A stretch of 64,000 nucleotides of DNA from Lepus europaeus (taxonomy: Eukaryota; Chordata; Mammalia; Lagomorpha; Leporidae): NCBI RefSeq assembly GCF_033115175.1, contig NC_084838.1, positions 60,418,468 through 60,482,467 of the forward strand, in the 5' to 3' direction. The notes under the pieces are model-generated. The model ran no database searches. It saw only the letters and a program-made list of their open reading frames with translations, and was not told the DNA's origin. Shown here in pieces: positions 46,821 through 58,447 of the stretch. Numbering within the stretch: the first letter of the stretch is position 1; each line of letters starts with the position of its first letter. The position numbers and the translations under genes were made by a program.

Positions 46821-47435
46821 AGATTTTTGATGCTCAGTTGAAAAAAGGTTTCTTTTAAACAGGAGCCATCCTAAATTGATAGCCATGAGATTAGTTGGGC
46901 TTCATTCCAAGAATTTAATATTTTTAGCAATTTGTAATTACTTTTCACTTTTATTAAAATTTTTCAAGATGACTGAAAAATGTTTTGTGTTTTAAAATTA
47001 AACTGCACAGATCTGAAGGGTACAGTTCTGCTTACATGTGTCTATGAATATAGCTTTGAAGTACTAACCAGGTGAAGAATGATAGAAACCAGTTTTAGAC
47101 CTCTGAGGTTCTCTTATGTCCTTTACCAGTTAGTGCACAACTCTCCCACTACAGGCTGGCCACTCATTTTCACTTGTGTTTACAGTTAAAGCAACTAAAA
47201 ATTTTTGTATATTAGCTTTTGTTGGGCATGTATAGTCATTTCTCATGGGCTTACATATGTAACTGCTGAATTAATGACAAACTTATGTTTTAACTTTAAT
47301 GCCAATTTCAGTTATACCCTTGATAGAAATTTATAATGAAAAATCATAGTTAAATTATTTGAAGTCTTTGGTAAGATTTGGTTATCTTGAAATTTCTACT
47401 TTCTATAGTGTTTATTTTGAAATATATATGCATAT

Positions 47436-47886
47436 ATGTATATTTTAACTGAAAAGTGATCCCTGTTAAATATAAGAGTGGGAATAAGAGAGGGAGGAGA
47501 TGTACAATTTGGGACATGCTCAGTCGGACTTGCCCCAAATGGTGGAGTTAGAAATGTGCCAGGGGATTCCAATAGAATCCCATCAAGGTGGCATGTACCA
47601 ATGCCATCTCACCAGTCAAGGTGATCAATTTCAGTTCACAGTTGATCACACTGATAGGTCTAAGAGTCAAAGGGATCACAGAAACAAGACTAGTGTCTGC
47701 TAATACTAACTGATAGAATCAAAAAGGGAGAGAACGATCCATCATGGGAAGCGGGATACACAGCAGACTCATAGAATGGCAGATATCCTAAACAGCACTC
47801 TGGCCTCAGAATCAGCCCTTAAGGCATTCAGATCTGGCTGAAGAGCCCATGAGAGTATTTTAGGCATGGAAAGCCAAGACACTCTG

Positions 47887-47923
<37 letters not shown>

Positions 47924-48527
47924 AAACAAAAAACAAACAAACAAAAAAACAGAAAAAAAGAGGACCTAAAGGAAAGATCTCTGTGAGTGAGATCCCAGTG
48001 GAAAGAATGGGGCCATCAAAGAAGGAGGTACCTTTCTCTGAAGGGAGGAGAGAACTTCCACTTTGACTATGACCCTGTTAGAATAAGATCAAAGTTGGCG
48101 AACTCAAAAGGCTTCCATAGCCTTGGCAACTCATGACTAGAGCCTAGGGAGATTACTGAGGCCATAAACAAGAGTGTCAAATTGTTAAGTCAACAACAGG
48201 AGTCACTGTGTATTTACTTCTCATGTGGGATCTGTCCTTAATGTGTTGTCCAATGTGAATGAATGCTATAACTAGTACTGAAACAGTATTATACACTTTG
48301 TGTTTCTGTGTGGGTGCAAACTGATGCAATCTTTACTTAATATATACTAAATTGATCTTCTATATATAAACATAATTGAAAATGAATCTTGATGTGAATG
48401 GAATGGGAGAGGGAGCGGGAGATGGGAGGGGTGCAAGTGGGAGGGAAATTTGGGGGGAGGAAAGCCATTGTAATTCATAAACTGTACTTTGGAAATTTAT
48501 ATTTACTAAATAAATAAAAAAGAAAAT
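47436..48527 (+). mobile_element. Rabbit L1 3' region, sense, about 1.1 kb
   Basis: From ACTGAAAAGTGATCCCTG to ATTTACTAAATAAATAAAAAAG. It contains an internal long A-run (47890-47922). It is the direct-repeat partner of 58486-59695 and the inverted partner of 54627-55437. AATAAA hexamers at 48509-48514 and 48513-48518 lie only about 110-120 bp upstream of the first ZDHHC21 coding exon and in the same sense. Confidence 0.9.
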
Positions 48528-48627
48528 TCAATACCTGTCATTTTATAATTTCCAGAAATGCTGTTTATTTGAATCATGTAATTTTTCCTGTGTTACTAAT
48601 TTTTTTTTTTTGTTTCCTTCTTCTTAG

Positions 48628-48672
48628 GATCATCTTCCCTTGTGGGTTGGCAGGCAGTTATAGGACTGTAAA
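48628..48672 (+). other. ZDHHC21: ZDHHC21 5' UTR part of first coding exon
   Basis: The 45 bases before the start codon follow a good acceptor (T-run, TTCCTTCTTCTTAG). The start context TAAAATGG has A at -3 and G at +4. An in-frame TAA (48669-48671) of any uORF would end one base before the main start. Confidence 0.85.
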
Positions 48673-48826
48673 ATGGGTCTTCGGATTCACTTTGTTGTTG
48701 ACCCACATGGTTGGTGCTGCATGGGTTTGATTGTTTTTGTCTGGTTATACAACATTGTTATAATTCCCAAAATTGTCCTCTTTCCTCACTATGAAGAAGG
48801 ACATATTCCAGGCATATTAATAATAA
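48673..48826 (+). CDS. ZDHHC21: ZDHHC21 palmitoyltransferase, coding exon 1 (residues 1-51 and part of 52)
   Basis: ZDHHC21 is a multi-pass membrane S-acyltransferase of the zDHHC family that attaches palmitate to cysteines of cytosolic or membrane proteins (reported substrates include eNOS, PECAM1 and the kinases Lck and Fyn). Mutation of the mouse gene causes the depilated coat phenotype. This exon encodes the N-terminus MGLRIHFVVDPHGWCCMG and the first transmembrane segment (about residues 16-36), then PKIVLFPHYEEGHIPGILI. It ends ATA ATA A|GTAAGT in phase 1. Only one substitution from the human sequence as I recall it is visible (IVIIP for IVLIP). The protein should total about 265 residues; the window holds 122 of them, the last only partly. 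Confidence 0.97.
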
Positions 48827-50320
48827 GTAAGTTTCTAAATCTTTGTTTCCTTGTATAATTAAGCATTTTTCTAATTGTAAATGTTTTTGGAGAATAGTGT
48901 TAATCTGATTACCTTCCTTTTAATGTATTTAGTATCTTACCAGTGCTATTGTTATTTACTATATTATAGAAAATAAAAAGGCCTCAATGTTTGCAGTGAT
49001 AGATAAAATGCTATTTCCGCATTTATCTAACTCCAAAATATATAAAGATCATTTTGTTAAAAAAACGAACAGTGACAGTTTACATGTATTTTAAATTTTT
49101 CTGTTGTGTACTTAACTGCAAGCATGAAAGTCTTAGGAATAATGGTGGTCATGTTATTGGGAAATGAGATTCCCAATACTAAAATTATTGAGTATGAACT
49201 TGATTATGAGAGCACCTTGAACTTCAGGATTCAGTTATTAGTGTAGTCCATTGACAATGGCTTGCTCATTATGATTAAGAGAACAAAAAGATAAATTTAC
49301 ATGTACATAGCATTTAGTTTTTGTGTACCTCTCTGGAGCAATGGGAAACACATTTGTTATACAAATGATGAAAACAATCAATACCATGCAGTCAGTCCTG
49401 GAGTGAGCACTCAAATGCTTTCCTTTTATTTTTACAATGTGTTGTTTTTATTCTACCAACAAAATGCTTATATCTTACTAATTTAAAACATAGAATTATG
49501 ATGATTGAGTCTACTTTTTCTGGTTAATTTGAAAATTCAGAAGTTTCTAATTCTTTATTCTCAAATTAAGTATTTTAAGAAAAAGGGGTAGTTGAACATC
49601 GTTAATTCAGAGTAACTTTGAAGAGAGAATAATGAAAATGTTTAATTTTACTTTAGAGTTTTATTTCTTTGAAGAGGGAGTAACAGAGTAACAGAGTGGG
49701 AGACACACACACACAGCGAGCGAGCTAGTGAGTGAGAGAAAGCTTCTGTCTTAATTCACTCTCCAAATGTCCACAACAGCTGAGGTGGGGCCAGATCAAA
49801 GCCAGGTCTCTGGAACTCCATCCTAGCCTCCCATGGAGGTGTGAGGAAGCCAAGTACTTTGGCCATCATCCCCACCTTTGCAGGTGCGTTAGCAGGAAGC
49901 TGACCTGGTAGCAGAATAGCTGGGACTTGAACTGGCACTGTGTTATGTGTCTCAAGCTCATAGAATGCCCTCCCCTAATTGTACAACTTTTTAATGGTGT
50001 TTTGATCCTTTCAAATATACTACACATGGTAATTAAAGGTAGTCTGTTTATATCATCACTGATAGGAAATCACTCTTAATAATGAATCTGGTTTCTAATA
50101 AATTTATCAGTCATGCAAAATAGTACTTAAAGTTTAGTACATTGGAAATAGTCCTCTTGGCAGTTTCTTTAATGAGTGAAATGAATTAGCCATTTCATTT
50201 CCCATCTTTTGAATATTATTTGTTCTGATGGTATTTACTAAAATACACATTAAAAATATGCTTTTTGGTAAAATGTTTCATATAGTAAATGACTAATTTA
50301 TTTATTTGTTTGTTTTAAAG
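48827..50320 (+). other. ZDHHC21: ZDHHC21 intron between coding exons 1 and 2
   Basis: 1494 bp, donor GTAAGT, acceptor TTTGTTTTAAAG. One antisense CSINE is present (49650-49976); the rest is AT-rich with nothing recognised. Confidence 0.9.
49650..49976 (-). mobile_element. CSINE, antisense
   Basis: GAGAGAAAGCTTCTGTCTTAATTC core, CTCCAAATGTCCACAACAGC and CTCATAGAATGCCCTCCCC end, with an (AC)n and GAGC run near 49700. It is an older copy. Confidence 0.8.
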
Positions 50321-50419
50321 TATTCTATGGCATTGCCATATTTTGTCTGGTTGCCTTAGTGAGGGCCTCAATAACTGACCCAGGAAGACTGCCGGAGAAC
50401 CCCAAGATCCCACATGGAG
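50321..50419 (+). CDS. ZDHHC21: ZDHHC21 coding exon 2 (rest of residue 52 to 84 and part of 85)
   Basis: A 99-bp exon. It completes Ile52 and encodes FYGIAIFCLVALVRASITDP and then GRLPENPKIPHG, the second transmembrane segment (about residues 47-67) and the cytosolic linker that leads into the cysteine-rich DHHC domain. The exon ends GGA G|GTATGG in phase 1, so residue 85 (Glu) is split by the intron. ATT codes Ile56 and GCC codes Ala57, which I recall as Ser in human. Confidence 0.97.
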
Positions 50420-50584
50420 GTATGGTACTCTTTGGGTTTAGCAGTTTTGATGGTGCCAGAATTATTTATTCATGTATTTTGTTGCCTCTAGTACATATGA
50501 GTTACATTCATCTATGTCATTTAACACACTTTGAAGTCTTGCTTTCATGTTTCCTTACCAGACTTCTCTATTTAAAATTGCAAC

Positions 50585-50765
50585 CAATTCTATCCCTGTC
50601 CTTCTTTTCAGTTATTTGTCTCCTTCTTCCCATTTTAGACTTATGTAAGTTCTGTGAGGGTGTAGATTTTTTGTTACTTTCCCTTCATTTGCTCAGTGCT
50701 GTATTCTGATGTCCAGAAAAGTCTCTGTCACTTAGATTCTCTGTAAATATTTGTTGAATGATACA
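50585..50765 (+). mobile_element. L2-like relic, sense
   Basis: CTTATGTAAGTTCTGTGAGGG, TGCTCAGTGCTGTATTCTGATG and TCTGTAAATATTTGTTGAATGA follow the L2 3' tail. Confidence 0.6.
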
Positions 50766-51074
50766 TAAGTATCTGAGAAATTATGTTTTTACTTAATAAT
50801 GGAATTTCTGATGGTGCCATTTACCTCAGGATATTGTAAATATAATATAATTTAAAGTAAATATTCGTACAGTTATGGACACTTATTGTCTGTATTTCAA
50901 GTAATTCAATGAAAAAATCTGAAAATTTTTTGTTCCAGTGTTAATTGAAAGTGGCTTTTTATCACCCTGCTGCATAACCGTTCAAACCACAAAAATGAAT
51001 TGAAAATGTATTCCTCACTTTATTACTTACCGGATATAGTATAACCTTCTTTATTCTTTTTTCTATCTGAATCT

Positions 51075-51306
51075 CAAAAAATGATCACTTATTTGAGAGA
51101 CAGAAAGAGACAGACAGACAAATGGAGAACACCCATCTGTTGGTTTACTCCCAGAATGTCGTCATTTGGAGCCAGGAATCAGTCCTGGTCTTCCATTTGA
51201 GTGACAGAAATCTGATCACTTGATCCATCACTGTTGCCTCATGGGGTCTACATTAGCAGAAATGAGGGATCTTGGATATCTTATCCACTAGGCCAAAACC
51301 TGCCCC
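51075..51306 (-). mobile_element. CSINE, antisense, partial
   Basis: TGATCACTTATTTGAGAGACAG head, ACTAGGCCAAAACCTGCCCC end; the centre has several deletions. Confidence 0.75.
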
Positions 51307-51427
51307 TGATTCTCAGTTTAGGATTATTTGCTGTTTGTATAAGCTGAACTCTCTACTTTCTTCTAATATAAAAATTTATATGTCCATGTAGTACATCATA
51401 AAACAAGAATACTTTTTATTGTAATTT

Positions 51428-51555
51428 AGTGGCTTCCAAAATTGTTGCACATTAGAATCATCGAGGGACTGCTTAAAAATATCTATGTCCAGATCACACC
51501 CCATATTAATAAAATCAGAATATCTGGTGATTGCAGTGTGCAGCGGACTTTGGGA
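51428..51555 (+). mobile_element. MER5A-like hAT relic
   Basis: AGTGGCTTCCAAAATTGTTGCACATTAGAATCATCG, ACTGCTTAAAAATATC and CCATATTAATAAAATCAGAATATC match the 5' half of MER5A. Confidence 0.55.
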
Positions 51556-51784
51556 ACAGACACAGAAATCCTTATGAAGTTAGATTAAGCGGCAAGTTGC
51601 TTTCAGAGCCTCCCTCAGGTCCTAATTGCTACTTTTTGAGACCCACCACTTAGGAGCTTACTTCCCCCTACAAATTTAGAGATTAAATGGGAATATGTCA
51701 CTGATGTTTACATAAGTATAGAAGTTCCTGACCACTCAGGTGAATAGACTTAATAACTTGTGGAGACAGTAGCACTGTCATTTA

Positions 51785-51830
51785 GCTGTGTGTGTGTGTG
51801 TGTGTCTGTCTGTCTGTCTGTCTGTCTTGG
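51785..51830. repeat. (TG)n(TCTG)n microsatellite
   Basis: A short TG run followed by about six TCTG units (GTCTGTCTGTCTGTCTGTCTG). Confidence 0.9.
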
Positions 51831-52641
51831 TGTGGGGACTGGAAGGTTGGCATCCTGCATTCTGTTTAGAATCCTTCTTCCCAGCTGGCTTAACCAAAGG
51901 TTCCTAAAATACTGTGTACATGTGTTACACACTTTAACTCTAAAATCTCGTGGCTCCAAAAACTCAGAGAAGCAGGTTTTTCTAACTTAAGACCCGTATC
52001 TGGGTCATCACACTTAAATGCCTTCAGATGCCAGGCACTGGCAATCAGTGAAAGTGGCCAGACAGGAGCTATTTCCTGTTGAAAGTCTCAAAATGAGTCT
52101 AAATAATTCAGTAGCCTCTATTCAACCACAGAGAAATTGTCATGCACTTTGAATAATGGATCTTAAAATTTTTGAAGAAAAAAAGGGAAAATTCAATTTT
52201 TGTGATGAATTTCATGATTTTCAGTTCAAGCATCTTCCCTTTTGCCCAGTTGAAAAAAGAGCCCATTACTGTATTCTAACGTTTCCACATCTCCTGTTAC
52301 TTGTATAAGAGGGTAGGCCAGTCAGCCAGGAGTGTGGATTGGGCTTCCTGTGGTATGGAGCTGGTTGTTCTGGAGCTGGCATGAGATCCTGTCTTCTTTT
52401 TACCATAGATCTGTGTACAGATGGATAATTTTAGCCCTTTATTCATCTTTGGGGAGAATTAAATTCACTGTATATTTTTTGGTGCTATTTACCTGATTAT
52501 TCTTAATTTAGCTAAAAAATTACAAAGAATTCCAGAATGTTTGAAGGTTGAATAATTTCATATCATTGAAATCTTCAGAAAAGGATACTTAAAACCCTGG
52601 TACTTTTATGATCCTAACCATTTTTAAAGTAAATTACTTCA

Positions 52642-52956
52642 GGCCAGTGCCGTGGCTCACTTGGTTAATCCTCCACCTGCGGTGCCAGCATCCCATATGG
52701 GCACCGGGTTCTAGTCCCGGTTGCTCCTCTTCCAGTCCAGCTCTCTGCTGTGGACTGGGAGGGCAGTAGAGGATGGCCCAAGTGCTTGGGCGCCTGCACC
52801 CACTTGGGAGACCAGGAAGAAGCACCTGGCTCCTGGCTTTGGTTTGGTGCAGCACCGGCCGTAGCAGCCATTTGGGGGGTGAACCAACAGAAGGAAGACC
52901 TTTCTCTCTGTCTCTCTCTCTCACTGTCTATAACTCCACCTGTCAAATTTTTTAAA
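52642..52956 (+). mobile_element. CSINE with 16-bp target-site duplication, sense
   Basis: GGCCAGTGCCGTGGCTCACTTGG head and CACCTGTCAAATTTTTTAAA tail. AAAGTAAATTACTTCA lies at 52626-52641 and 52957-52972. Confidence 0.95.
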
Positions 52957-53440
52957 AAAGTAAATTACTTCAAAATATTTTTTGTCTTTTTTTAGCAGGA
53001 TTGCTAGAGTTTATTGATTTTATAGTTTAGTGACCCGTTAATATAAGACAATTTGAATATAAGAAAATGCTCAATTTTCCCATCAGGAAATCTTCAAAAT
53101 TTGATTTTGTGAACTTTTGGGCATTTTGATCAAATAGTCAAATGAAATTGTTATATGTCTATTTATTTTATTTGAATGATTCACATGCATGTTCGGAATA
53201 ATACATATAAAATAACACCCTAATATCTCTTTCACATTTTATGAAATGATTTATGCAATCTACATATCATATAATTCATTCAATTAAATTGTAATATCCA
53301 ATGGCTTTTAGTATATCCATGGGGTTGTACAACTATAGCCAGTCAGTTGTAGAACATTTTCAATATTAAGATCTTGCATGTTTGACTTCAGAGCTTTTAT
53401 CATCACTAGAGCCACTAATAATTTATTTACATGTATTTTT

Positions 53441-53775
53441 TTTTTTTTTTTGACAGGCAGAGTGGACAGTGAGAGAGAGAGAGATAGAGAGAAAGGTCTT
53501 CCTTTTTGCCGTTGGTTCACCCTCCAATGGCCACCGTGGTAGGCGCGCTGCGGCCGGCGCACCGCGCTGATCCAATGGCAGGAGCCAGGTGCTTCTCCTG
53601 GTCACCCATGGGGTGCAGGGCCCAAGCACTTGGGCCATCCTCCACTGCACTCCCTGGCCACAGCAGAGAGCTGGCCTGGAAGAGGGGCAACCGGGACAGG
53701 ATCGGTGCCCCGACCGGGACTAGAACCCCGTGTGCCGGTGCTGCAAGGCAGAGGATTAGCCTAGTGAGCCGCGGC
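53441..53775 (-). mobile_element. Young CSINE with target-site duplication, antisense
   Basis: T-run, TGACAGGCAGAGTGGACAGTG, GTGCCCCGACCGGGACTAGA and GGATTAGCCTAGTGAGCC. The 17-bp TATTTACATGTATTTTT flanks it at 53424-53440 and 53776-53792. Confidence 0.93.
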
Positions 53776-53792
53776 TATTTACATGTATTTTT

Positions 53793-54123
53793 TATTTGAA
53801 AGGGAGGGAGAGAGAAAGAGACAGAGAGACAGACAGAGAGAGAGAGAGACATGCAAGCACTCCCTTGCTCCCTTTCCCAGTTCATTCCTCAAATGCCTGC
53901 AGTAGTCCAGTACTGGAGACATGAACTCAGAGCCAGGAACTCACCCCGGATTGCCCATATGGGTGGCAGAGATCCAAATACTGGAGTCATCACTGCTGCT
54001 TCCCAGGGTCCACATTAGCAGAAAACTGGAATCAGGAGCAGAGCCAGGAATTGAACCAGGCACTTTGATACAGGATGCTGGCTTCCTAGCTTGTGGTTTT
54101 AGTTGCTAGGTAATTGCCCACCC
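53793..54123 (-). mobile_element. Old CSINE, antisense
   Basis: TTATTTGAAAGGGAGGGAGAG head, CCCTTTCCCAGTTCATTCCTC core and GGTAATTGCCCACCC end. It lies directly against the younger copy. Confidence 0.82.
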
Positions 54124-54626
54124 TGTGATTTCTTCTTTTCTGAGTGATAAACAGTACCCAGCTAAACGTTGTTTTATATTCATTTAGCCATTAACAGCTA
54201 ATAAAGACAGGTTAAACAACGTAATACTGTTTGCCCGCATAGCCTCAATCATGTATGGAGTTTGCCTTTTTTTTCTTTGTTTGATGTTTAACTTTTCTCT
54301 CCCCTAGAAGATTTTTTTATGTTCACTTTCCATTTTTCTTAACTACCATAAATTATCAGTTGAATTCTCTCTCCTGTATGCTTTCTCTTTATATTGTTAC
54401 ATACCTAGTGCAAAAGTCTTAGAAGCAGTCATCACACATAAAGCATACGTCACCAAGATCTTGTTTGGATGTGAGTAAACCATGAAGAACGAGAGGGAAA
54501 AGACCATAGATGTGTATAGTAGGCTAAGATAAATAGTTTTTTTTCTCGTTACAAAAGGAAAAACACATTCTAGTTGATAATTTAAGTTCCTAGATTTTTG
54601 CAATAGTGATTTCTTCTTTGTTCTTT

Positions 54627-55437
54627 ATTTTTTTCATTTTCAATTATCTTCATAAACAGAAGATCGATTTAGTATATATTAAAATTTCATCAGTTTGCAC
54701 CCACACAGAAAAACAAAGTGTAAAGTACTGTTTGAGTACTAGTTATAGCATTCATTCACATTAGACAACACATTAAGGACAGAGATTCTACATGAGGAGT
54801 AAGTACACAGTGACTCTTGCTGTTGACTTAACAAATTGACACTCTTATTCATGACTCTAGGCTCTAGTCATGAATTGCCAAGGCTATGGAAGCCTTTTGA
54901 GTTCACCGACTCCAATCTTATTTAGACAAGATCATAGTCAAAGTGGAAGTTCTCTCCTCCCTTCAGACAAAGGCACCTTCTTATTTGATGGGCCGTTCCT
55001 TCTACTGGGATCTCACTCACAGAGATCTTTCATTTAGGGTTTTTTTTTGCCAGAGTGTCTTGGCTTTCCATGCCTAAAATATTCTCATGGGCTCTTCAGC
55101 CAGATCTGAATGCCTTAAGGGCTGATTCTGAGGCCAGAGTGCTGTTTAGGACATCTGCCATTCTATGAGTCTGCTGTGTATCCCGCTTCCCATGATGGAT
55201 CGTTCTCTCCCTTTTTGATTCTATCAGTTAGTATTAGCAGACACTAGTCTTGTTTCTGTGATCCCTTTGACTCTTAGACCTATCAGTGTGATCAACTGTG
55301 AACTGAAATTGATCACCTTGACTGGTGAGATGGCATTGGTACATGCCACCTTGATGGGATTGAATTGGAATCCCCTGGCGCATTTCTAACTCTACTATTT
55401 GGGGCAAGTCCAATTGAGCATGTCCCAAATTGTACAT
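54627..55437 (-). mobile_element. L1 3' region, antisense, prematurely primed
   Basis: Antisense rabbit L1 sequence beginning with a short T-run and TTCATTTTCAATTATC. It therefore lacks the final ~130 bp (G-rich block and canonical A-tail) that other copies have. CTTTGTTCTTT lies at 54616-54626 and 55438-55448 as an 11-bp target-site duplication. Confidence 0.88.
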
Positions 55438-55467
55438 CTTTGTTCTTTGAACACATAGGAACATATG

Positions 55468-55812
55468 TTCTTTTTTAAGATTTATTTATCTGAAAGGCAT
55501 AGTTACAAAGAGAGAGAGAGAGAGGAAGAGACAGAGAGAATAGAGAGAGAGATATCTGCCATCCATTGGTTCACTCCCCGAATGGCCACATTTGCCATGG
55601 CTGGGCCAGGCTGAAGCCAGGAGCCAGGAGCTTCTTCCTGGATCTCCAACCCGGGTGTAGGGGCCCAAGGACTTGGCCCATCTTCTGCTGCTTTCCCAGA
55701 CCACCATCAGGGAGCTGGATTGGAAGTAGAGTAGCTGTGACAGGAACCAGCACCCAGATGGGATGCTGGCACTGTGGGCAGTGGTTTAAATTTATACCAC
55801 AGCAGGACCTCC
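55468..55812 (-). mobile_element. CSINE, antisense
   Basis: TTTTTTAAGATTTATTTATCTG head, CACTCCCCGAATGGCCACATTTG, TATACCACAGCAGGACC end. Confidence 0.88.
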
Positions 55813-55836
55813 AAACATAAAGTTTTTATGGTGCCT

Positions 55837-56181
55837 TTAAAAAAAAAAAAAGATTTATTTGAAAGCCAGAGTTACAGAGAAGGAGAGGCAGAGAGAGAGA
55901 GAGAGAGAGAGATCGATCGATCGATCGATCGATCTTCCATCTGTTGGCTCACTCCCCAAATTTTTACAATGGCCAGAGCTGCGAAGCTAGGAGCCAGGAG
56001 CTTCTTCTGGATCTCCCATGTGGGTGCAAAAGCCCAAGCACATGGGCCATCTTCCACTGCTTTCCCAGGCCATAGCAGAGAGCTGGTTCGGAAGTGGAGC
56101 AGCTGGGATTTGAACTGGTGCCCACGTGTGATGCTGCCACCACAGGCCATGACTTTACCCAGTATGCCCGTGTGCTGGCCC
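55837..56181 (-). mobile_element. CSINE, antisense, with (GATC)6
   Basis: A-run, AGATTTATTTGAAAGCCAGAG, then GA-rich segment leading into six perfect GATC repeats at 55911-55934, GATCTTCCATCTGTTGGC and TATGCCCGTGTGCTGGCCCC end. Confidence 0.9.
55911..55934. repeat. (GATC)6 tetranucleotide repeat
   Basis: Six perfect GATC copies within a CSINE, apparently expanded from the normal GAGATCTTCC junction of this SINE. Confidence 0.95.
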
Positions 56182-56649
56182 CATGTTGCCTTTTGATAAA
56201 AGTTGGCTCATTATAGATTCTCCTTTCTTACAATGTGGGAATGTAAAGTTCTGGTGTTGGGATGTTTGCGAGCATTGAGCTAAGGAGAAAATTAATATGC
56301 TTGTAGCATCATAATATGCTTTATATTAAATGAATTTTCATTTCACTTGTAGTTAAATAATACAAGTTTAATTGTACCTAAGTTTAACATTTTTACTCTC
56401 ACACATTATCATAAAAGTAAGTACTGTGTCCAGAAATGAAAGTATTTGTTTTAAAATAAATTTTAAGTGCAAAAGATAATTTATCAACTTTCATATTATT
56501 TGTAACAGACAAGTAATTTGCTATAGATTTTTTTTCCTACTTTATTGGTTTCTTCAGAGAGATCTACAGCAGAATGCTTTCCAACTCATTTATTATATAA
56601 AATTCCAGTATGTTGGTGCTATACCTGGATATTAAACTAAAATGATACA

Positions 56650-56965
56650 GGGGCTGGTGCTGTGGCATAGTAGGTTAAGCCTCCGCCTGTGGCACCAGAT
56701 CCCACATTAGTGCTGGTTCATGTCCTGGCTGCCCCTCTTCTGATCCAGCCCTCTACTGTGGCCTGAGAAAGCTGTGGAAGATGGCCCAAGTGCTTGGGCC
56801 CCTGCACCCATATCGGAGAACTGGAGGAAGCTCCTGCCTCTTGGCTTTGGATGGGCCCAGCTCCTGCTGTTGCAGCCTGGGGAGTGAATCAGCAGATGGA
56901 AGACCTCTCTCTGTCTTTCCCTCTCTCTGTAACTCTTCCTCTCAAATAAATAAATAAGTAAGTAA
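56650..56965 (+). mobile_element. CSINE, sense
   Basis: GGGGCTGGTGCTGTGGCATAG head, CCTCCGCCTGTGGCACC, and CAAATAAATAAATAAGTAAG tail. Confidence 0.9.
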
Positions 56966-57344
56966 AATAATATAATTCAAGTAGAGAATATATTCCGAAA
57001 TCTAACATTACCTACTATTATCTTTTTTTTTTAAATTTTGATTTAAACTTTATACTTTATACTTCAACAAAGATTTAATGACCACATGCTGTGTGCTGGA
57101 GTGGTGCTCTGCATATGCTGCTATTCACTCTAAATATGTAAATTAGGTTAATTTTACTCTGCCCATACTTTTAAAATAGGATTATGGGGTAGTTTTAAGT
57201 GATGAAAAATTTAAGGATTTTGTAAAATTCCATTTCAAGAAATTTTTAAAAGAAACATTTTCTCCACTTTAAAACATAGCAGCTTTATTGAGATATAATT
57301 CATATACTATATAATCTTTTTTATATAACCTTTAAAAATATTTT

Positions 57345-57628
57345 TAAAAATACTAATTATTTATTTATTTGAAAGGCACAGAGATGAGAGACACAGAGAG
57401 AGGGAGATCTTCCATCTGCTGTTTCATTCCCTAAATACTTGAACAGCCAAGAGTCTGGAACTCAATTCAGGTCTCCCATTGGTTGATGAGATCCCAAGCA
57501 CTTGGCTCTCACTCATGCGTTTGCCCAATGCTGAAATCAGAAGCAGAGCTTAAACTCAAACACATGCACTCTGAGATGGGATGTGGACATCCTAAGCAGC
57601 ATTTTAACTGCTGTACTAAACATACCCT
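57345..57628 (-). mobile_element. CSINE, antisense
   Basis: TTATTTATTTATTTGAAAGGCAC head, CTTCCATCTGCTGTTTCATTCC core, end near ACTAAACATACCCTGCC. It is an older copy. Confidence 0.8.
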
Positions 57629-57639
57629 GCCCCCCCTCA

Positions 57640-57912
57640 AACATTTATGAGAGCTCGCTTGCTTGCTCGCATCTGCTGGTCCCCTCCCCAAATGGCTGGA
57701 CCATGGCTGAAACTGGGTGGCAGGTATTCAATTCAGGTCTCCTATCTGGATGGCAGGTACCCAACTACTTGAGCCATCACTGCTGTCTCCCAGGGTCTGC
57801 ATTAGCAGGAAGCTGGAATCAGGAGCTAAAGCTGGTTAGTGAAGCCAGGCACTTGTTGTGGGGTGCTGGCATCTTAACCAACGTCTTAACTGCTGGGCTA
57901 AGTGCCTACCCC
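57640..57912 (-). mobile_element. Old CSINE, antisense, truncated
   Basis: Begins within the element (GAGAGCTCGCTTGCTTGCTCG, CATCTGCTGGTCCCCTCC) and ends CTGGGCTAAGTGCCTACCCC. The poly(T) edge is missing. Confidence 0.75.
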
Positions 57913-58447
57913 TTGTACAACCTTTCAAAAATACAGTACTGTGTATTTGGTGTATTCAGAGTTGTATAAATAGCAGCGCTATCCAATTTAGAACATTTCA
58001 TCACCCAAAATAATATTATATATTTGTTAGCAGTCATTCCCTATTCCTCCTATCCCCCATTCCCTGGAAACTGCTCATCTATTTTCTATTTCTGTAGAAT
58101 TTATATCTCATGTAAGAAATAGCCTGACCAAGTGTAAGTCCAAGTCCATGTTGTCTGGGATCCTGGTTCCTCCTATCTTATTTGTCTCCTTGGAAGTTTG
58201 GGACAACAGGGAAGATGGACAGGTCACCTTCCCTATGTAAAATGATGAAGCTTCAGGCATTAATTCTCAATTCTAGCTGGAAGTAAAAGGAGGAAGGGAC
58301 AGCAGTGGACTTGCTTCCAACATTCCGTGCCACTTAATGGATATGCTTACTCCATTGCCACATACATGCTTTTGCCAGGACTTAATCTCGTGAAGACCAG
58401 ATGATTGAGAAATATATTTTGATAGTAAAGCAATTGTCTTTTTTTAA

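Larger units (their letters stand above)
28186..48627 (+). other. ZDHHC21: ZDHHC21 5' UTR intron(s), 20 kb
   Basis: Non-coding span between the CpG-island exon and the first coding exon, probably interrupted by a UTR exon at 31598-31763. Unique-looking stretches without recognised genes or repeats include 28420-29277, 29633-30184, 32310-33714, 38140-39318, 42170-43860 and 46821-47435. The rest is filled by the SINE, LINE and L2 insertions listed separately. Confidence 0.8.

Noticed and set aside
28186-48600. Other possible UTR exons, for example near 28695-28740 or 32420-32460
   Set aside because: They have one usable splice site at most; only 31598-31763 has strong sites on both ends.
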